From RH-AL1 sp965198715 (GTDB taxonomy: Bacteria > Pseudomonadota > Alphaproteobacteria > Rhizobiales > Beijerinckiaceae), in assembly GCA_965198715.1 (NCBI GenBank), contig CBDAPV010000002.1, positions 620,001 through 684,000 of the forward strand: a DNA stretch of 64,000 bases, in the 5' to 3' direction. Position numbers and translations under genes: made by a program. Positions 60,697 to 64,000 of the stretch are shown here, in pieces; the first letter of the stretch is position 1; each line of letters begins with the position of its first letter. The notes below the pieces were generated by a model. It ran no database searches. It saw nothing but the letters and a program-made list of their open reading frames with translations, and was not told the origin of the DNA.

Positions 60697-60711
60697 TTAA
60701 GGAAGACTTAA
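60697..60711. promoter_or_regulatory. Predicted CtrA binding site upstream of popZ
   Basis: TTAAGGAAGACTTAA is a perfect TTAA-N7-TTAA full site for the cell-cycle regulator CtrA, centred about 70 nt before the popZ ATG. Another TTAA lies at 60684-60687. The region is markedly AT-richer than its flanks. CtrA control is inferred from the motif. Confidence 0.65.
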
Positions 60712-60773
60712 TTTCACGGTCGCTCGTTCGAGCGGCCGATCGGCATCCTTTCGCACCAGCCCATGTCGAGGCC

Positions 60774-61505
60774 ATGAACGCACCCAATCCCATTCCTCCC
60801 CCGGCCAGCGGCGGCGACACGCACGCGTACGAGCCGTCGATGGAGGAAATCCTGGCCTCCATTCGGCGGATCATCGCCGACGACCAGTCTCTGCCGACGC
60901 GGGCCAGAGCGGAGGAGGCGGCGGCGGTTGAGGCCGCGCCTGCCTCTGTTCACGTCCTCCGCGTCGAGGACTCGTCGGGCTTGAAGGAGCAGCCTCATGA
61001 TCCCGAGAGCGTCGAGCCTGCTCCGGCGCAACTCGAACACGAGGACAACGCGATGATGCCGCAAGGTTTGATCGCCGCCCCGCAGTTCCCTTCGCCGGAG
61101 ATGCCGATGCCCCAGCCTGTCGCCGCGGCGCAGCCCACCCCCATTTTGTCTGATCGGCTCGAGGCGATCCACCAGCAGGCGCATGGTGAGCCTGCCAAGC
61201 AGGAAATCGCGACGCGCCTGGGCGGCAGCGACGATTATTTCGATCCGCCCGAAGAGCATGATCGTCCCGGCGCCCTGCAGGCGGATGCGGGTCCATTGTT
61301 CTCGGCCACCACCAACAGCTCGGTCGCCTCAGCCTTCAACGTCCTCGCGGCGAGCCGCCTCGCCGACAATTCCGATGAACTGCTCGGCATGGCGAAAGAC
61401 ATGATCCGACCGCTGCTGCGCACCTGGCTTGACGAGAACCTGCCGAGCATGGTCGAGCGCCTGGTGCGCGACGAGATCGAGCGGGTGGCGCGCGGCGGTC
61501 GCTGA
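60774..61505 (+). CDS. popZ: Polar organizing protein PopZ (DUF2497)
   Basis: A 243-residue protein that forms a matrix at the cell pole and anchors chromosome origins through ParB. The conserved N-terminal helix reads PSMEEILASIRRIIADD, a Pro/Glu/Ala-rich disordered linker fills about residues 30-180, and the C-terminal helices with ELLGMAKDMIRPLLRTWLDE and LPSMVERLVRDEIERVAR drive assembly. Its place before valS and after tolC is conserved in Hyphomicrobiales. A CtrA-type box lies in its promoter region. Confidence 0.93.
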   Translation: MNAPNPIPPPASGGDTHAYEPSMEEILASIRRIIADDQSLPTRARAEEAAAVEAAPASVHVLRVEDSSGLKEQPHDPESVEPAPAQLEHEDNAMMPQGLIAAPQFPSPEMPMPQPVAAAQPTPILSDRLEAIHQQAHGEPAKQEIATRLGGSDDYFDPPEEHDRPGALQADAGPLFSATTNSSVASAFNVLAASRLADNSDELLGMAKDMIRPLLRTWLDENLPSMVERLVRDEIERVARGGR

Positions 61506-61588
61506 CCTCGCGCCTCGAGGGTGCGTTGACAGTGCCGGACGCGTCCGCTTTCTAGCGGCGCGACCGGCAGCAGACCACCTTGGATAGC

Positions 61589-64000
61589 ATGGACAAGACC
61601 TTCGATCCCGCCTCCGTGGAGGAGAGGATCTCGCGTTCCTGGCGGGACGCCGACGCGTTCAAGGCCGGCCGGCCAGACCGCGCCGGTGCCGAGCCGTTCA
61701 CCATCGTGATTCCGCCGCCCAACGTGACTGGCGTTCTGCACATGGGGCACGCGCTCAACAACACCTTGCAGGACATCCTTTGCCGCTACCAGCGCATGCG
61801 CGGGCGGGACGTCTTATGGCAGCCCGGCACCGACCATGCCGGCATCGCCACCCAGATGGTGGTCGAGCGCCAGCTGCAGGAGCGCGGCGAGCCAAGCCGC
61901 CGGCAGCTCGGCCGCGCTAAGTTCCTGGAGCGGGTTTGGGCCTGGAAGGCCGAGTCGGGCGGCGCGATCCGCACTCAACTCGATCGGCTCGGCGCCTCCT
62001 GCGACTGGTCGCGCGAGCGCTTCACCATGGACGAGGGCCTCTCGCACGCCGTGCGCAAGGTGTTCGTCGCTCTCCACAAAGAAGGGCTGATCTACCGCGA
62101 TAAGCGGCTGGTGAACTGGGATCCCAAGCTGCTCACAGCGGTCAGCGACATCGAGGTGCAGCCGGTCGAGGTGAAAGGCCACCTCTGGTACTTCCGCTAT
62201 CCCGTGGTCGACGACGCCGGGCAGCCGACCGGCGAGAGCATCGTTGTGGCGACCACCCGGCCGGAGACCATGCTGGGCGACACCGGTGTCGCCGTGCACC
62301 CGGAGGACGAGCGCTACGCCGCGCTCGTCGGCAAGCGGGTGCGTCTGCCGCTGGTCGGACGGCTCATCCCGATCGTCGCCGACAGCTATTCCGATCCCGA
62401 GAAGGGCACCGGCGCGGTGAAGATCACCCCCGCCCACGACTTCAACGACTTCGAGGTCGGCCGACGGCAGGGGCTCGCGCTCATCAATATCCTCGACGCC
62501 GAGGCGCGGCTCTCGCTGCAGGGCAACGAGGCCTTCCTCGCGGACCTTGCCGAAGGCGCCGAGGCGGGCAGCACCGCGCTGCACCTCCACGGCCTCTCGC
62601 GCGAAGAGGCGCGGCGCACCATTGTCGAGATGATGGACGAGGCCGGCCTGCTCGAGAAGACCGAGCCGCACTCTCATGCTGTGCCGCACGGCGACCGCTC
62701 CGGCGTGGTGATCGAGCCCTGGCTCACCGACCAATGGTACGTCGACGCCGCGACGCTGGCCGGCCCGGCGATGGCGGCGGTGCGCGACGGCCGCACCCGT
62801 TTCGTGCCGGAGCAATATGCCAAGACCTACTTCCAGTGGCTGGAGAACATCCAGCCCTGGTGCATCTCGCGCCAGCTGTGGTGGGGCCACCAGATCCCGG
62901 CCTGGTACGGATCCGACGGCACGGTGTTCGTCGAGGAGACCGTCGAGGCGGCGCAGACCGCGGCCGACGCGCATTACGGCCGCAAGGCCGAGCTGATGCG
63001 CGACGAGGACGTGCTCGACACCTGGTTCTCGTCGGGCCTGTGGCCGTTCTCGACGCTGGGCTGGCCCGACGACATGGCGGATGTGGCGCGCTACTACCCC
63101 ACGAGCACGCTCGTCACCGGCTTCGACATCATCTTCTTCTGGGTCGCCCGGATGATGATGATGGGGCTGCACCTGCTCGGCGATGTGCCGTTCCGCGATT
63201 GCTACATCCACGCCCTCGTCCGCGACGAGAAAGGGGCGAAGATGTCGAAGTCGAAGGGCAATGTCCTCGATCCGATCAAACTCATCGACGAGTACGGCGC
63301 CGACGCGCTGCGCTTCACGCTCGCCATCCTGGCGGTGCAGGGCCGCGACGTGAAGCTCGCGATCGATAGGCTCGAGGGCTACCGCTCCTTCGCCACCAAG
63401 ATCTGGAACGCGACGCGCTTCGCCGGCGCCAACGGCTGCGCCCGCGTCGCCGGCTTCGACCCCAAGGCGGTGCGAAGCCCGCTCAACCGCTGGATCCTCG
63501 GCGAGACTGCCCGTGCGCACGCCGAGGTCACCGCGGCGATCGAGGCCTATCGCTTCAACGACGCCGCGGCCTCGGCCTACCGTTTCGGCTGGAACATCTA
63601 CTGCGACTGGGCGATCGAGCTGTCGAAGCCCGTGCTGCAGGCGCCCGATGCCGACACGCAGGACGTCGCCGAGACGCGGGCGACCGTCGCCTTCGTGCTC
63701 GACGAGCTGCTGAAGCTGCTGCATCCCTTCATGCCGTTCTTGACCGAGGAGCTCTGGACCCTGACCGGCGCCGATGGCGGCCCCGCTCGCGAGACGCTGC
63801 TGACGCTGGCGCCGTGGAGCGACCTCGCCGGCCTCGAGGATCGAGGCGCCGAGGCTGAGGTCGGCTGGCTCGTCGACCTCGTCTCGGAGGTGCGCTCGGT
63901 GCGCACCGAGATGGGCGTGCCGCAGAATGCGCCGATCCCGCTGGTGCTGGTCGGCAGCGCGACCGACGACGCGCGCCGGGCCGAGGCGTGGGGCGACACG
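61589..64000 (+). CDS. valS: Valyl-tRNA synthetase (3' end beyond the window)
   Basis: Class I aminoacyl-tRNA synthetase; 804 codons are present of about 900-950. The HIGH-type motif is PPNVTGVLHMGHALNNTL (HMGH), the editing domain includes VATTRPETMLGDTGVAVHP, and KMSKSKGNVLDPIKLIDEYG is the KMSKS loop. WCISRQLWWGHQIPAWY is also characteristic of ValS. The C-terminal coiled coil is cut off by the window edge. The gene follows popZ by 83 nt. Confidence 0.97.
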   Translation, partial: MDKTFDPASVEERISRSWRDADAFKAGRPDRAGAEPFTIVIPPPNVTGVLHMGHALNNTLQDILCRYQRMRGRDVLWQPGTDHAGIATQMVVERQLQERGEPSRRQLGRAKFLERVWAWKAESGGAIRTQLDRLGASCDWSRERFTMDEGLSHAVRKVFVALHKEGLIYRDKRLVNWDPKLLTAVSDIEVQPVEVKGHLWYFRYPVVDDAGQPTGESIVVATTRPETMLGDTGVAVHPEDERYAALVGKRVRLPLVGRLIPIVADSYSDPEKGTGAVKITPAHDFNDFEVGRRQGLALINILDAEARLSLQGNEAFLADLAEGAEAGSTALHLHGLSREEARRTIVEMMDEAGLLEKTEPHSHAVPHGDRSGVVIEPWLTDQWYVDAATLAGPAMAAVRDGRTRFVPEQYAKTYFQWLENIQPWCISRQLWWGHQIPAWYGSDGTVFVEETVEAAQTAADAHYGRKAELMRDEDVLDTWFSSGLWPFSTLGWPDDMADVARYYPTSTLVTGFDIIFFWVARMMMMGLHLLGDVPFRDCYIHALVRDEKGAKMSKSKGNVLDPIKLIDEYGADALRFTLAILAVQGRDVKLAIDRLEGYRSFATKIWNATRFAGANGCARVAGFDPKAVRSPLNRWILGETARAHAEVTAAIEAYRFNDAAASAYRFGWNIYCDWAIELSKPVLQAPDADTQDVAETRATVAFVLDELLKLLHPFMPFLTEELWTLTGADGGPARETLLTLAPWSDLAGLEDRGAEAEVGWLVDLVSEVRSVRTEMGVPQNAPIPLVLVGSATDDARRAEAWGDT

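Noticed and set aside
1..64000. tRNA, rRNA genes and CRISPR arrays
   Set aside because: No tRNA cloverleaf signatures, rRNA conserved blocks or regularly spaced direct repeats were seen by eye; a covariance-model scan would be needed to exclude a tRNA completely.

Overview
The window is high-GC DNA from an alphaproteobacterium, most likely of the order Hyphomicrobiales (Rhizobiales). This rests on gene content and order: hisB-DUF2628-hisH-hisA; SPOR protein-nagZ-scpA-scpB; PCMT-tolC-popZ-valS; purN/purM next to an AI-2E-type permease and an HdaA-like DnaA homologue; a Blastochloris-type homospermidine synthase; aerobic-type CobN/CobW; and a TTAA-N7-TTAA CtrA box upstream of popZ. I cannot name the genus. 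About 65 protein genes are packed tightly, many joined by GTGA/TTGA/TGATG overlaps. I see no rRNA, tRNA or CRISPR array.

Layout. 1-3853: cobN (cut by the window edge) and cobW on the minus strand behind a clear cobalamin riboswitch. 4064-9463: a palindromic repeat pair, nfuA, homospermidine synthase, crcB with a DUF190 gene, an aldo/keto reductase and an SDR. 9711-14954 (minus): mobB, a TerB-like gene, small exported proteins, two tandem YkuD L,D-transpeptidases, mnmE and chaC. 15074-16090: DUF2125. 16097-27282: an exopolysaccharide locus with a Wzz-like protein, a Wzy-like polymerase, an acyltransferase and an initiating phosphoglycosyltransferase on the minus strand. Divergent from these are a Wzz/BY-kinase-like protein with a decayed P-loop, a WecG-type transferase and a GT4 enzyme, and a further GT4 gene converges on the last. 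27304-32109: a GH15 enzyme, two small membrane/secreted proteins and priA. 32177-33225: a complete IS630-type insertion sequence whose transposase needs a -1 frameshift. 33241-33773: a visibly AT-richer two-ORF patch. 33768-36286: histidine genes. 36439-42158: aat, mutL, a GNAT enzyme, gph, scpB and scpA. 42205-44709: nagZ and a SPOR protein. 45128-47926: a Tat-exported oxalate decarboxylase and mgtE. 48024-51482: rplS, a CYTH-CHAD protein, a TPR protein and a microprotein. 51512-55361: purN, purM, an AI-2E permease and hdaA. 55365-64000: envelope proteins, PCMT, tolC, popZ and valS (cut by the window edge).

Most of the window is ordinary housekeeping DNA. The points most worth a second look are: the BY-kinase-like protein that has lost its ATP-binding lysine; a 106-bp dispersed element whose TAGAGCA ends match those of the resident IS630 and which sits exactly between a stop codon and the mobB start codon; the AT-rich patch and IS630 lying where hisF would be expected after hisA; and the CtrA box before popZ. 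I do not see a plainly unprecedented multi-gene system. The polysaccharide locus is the best candidate for undescribed chemistry, because its product cannot be read from sequence.
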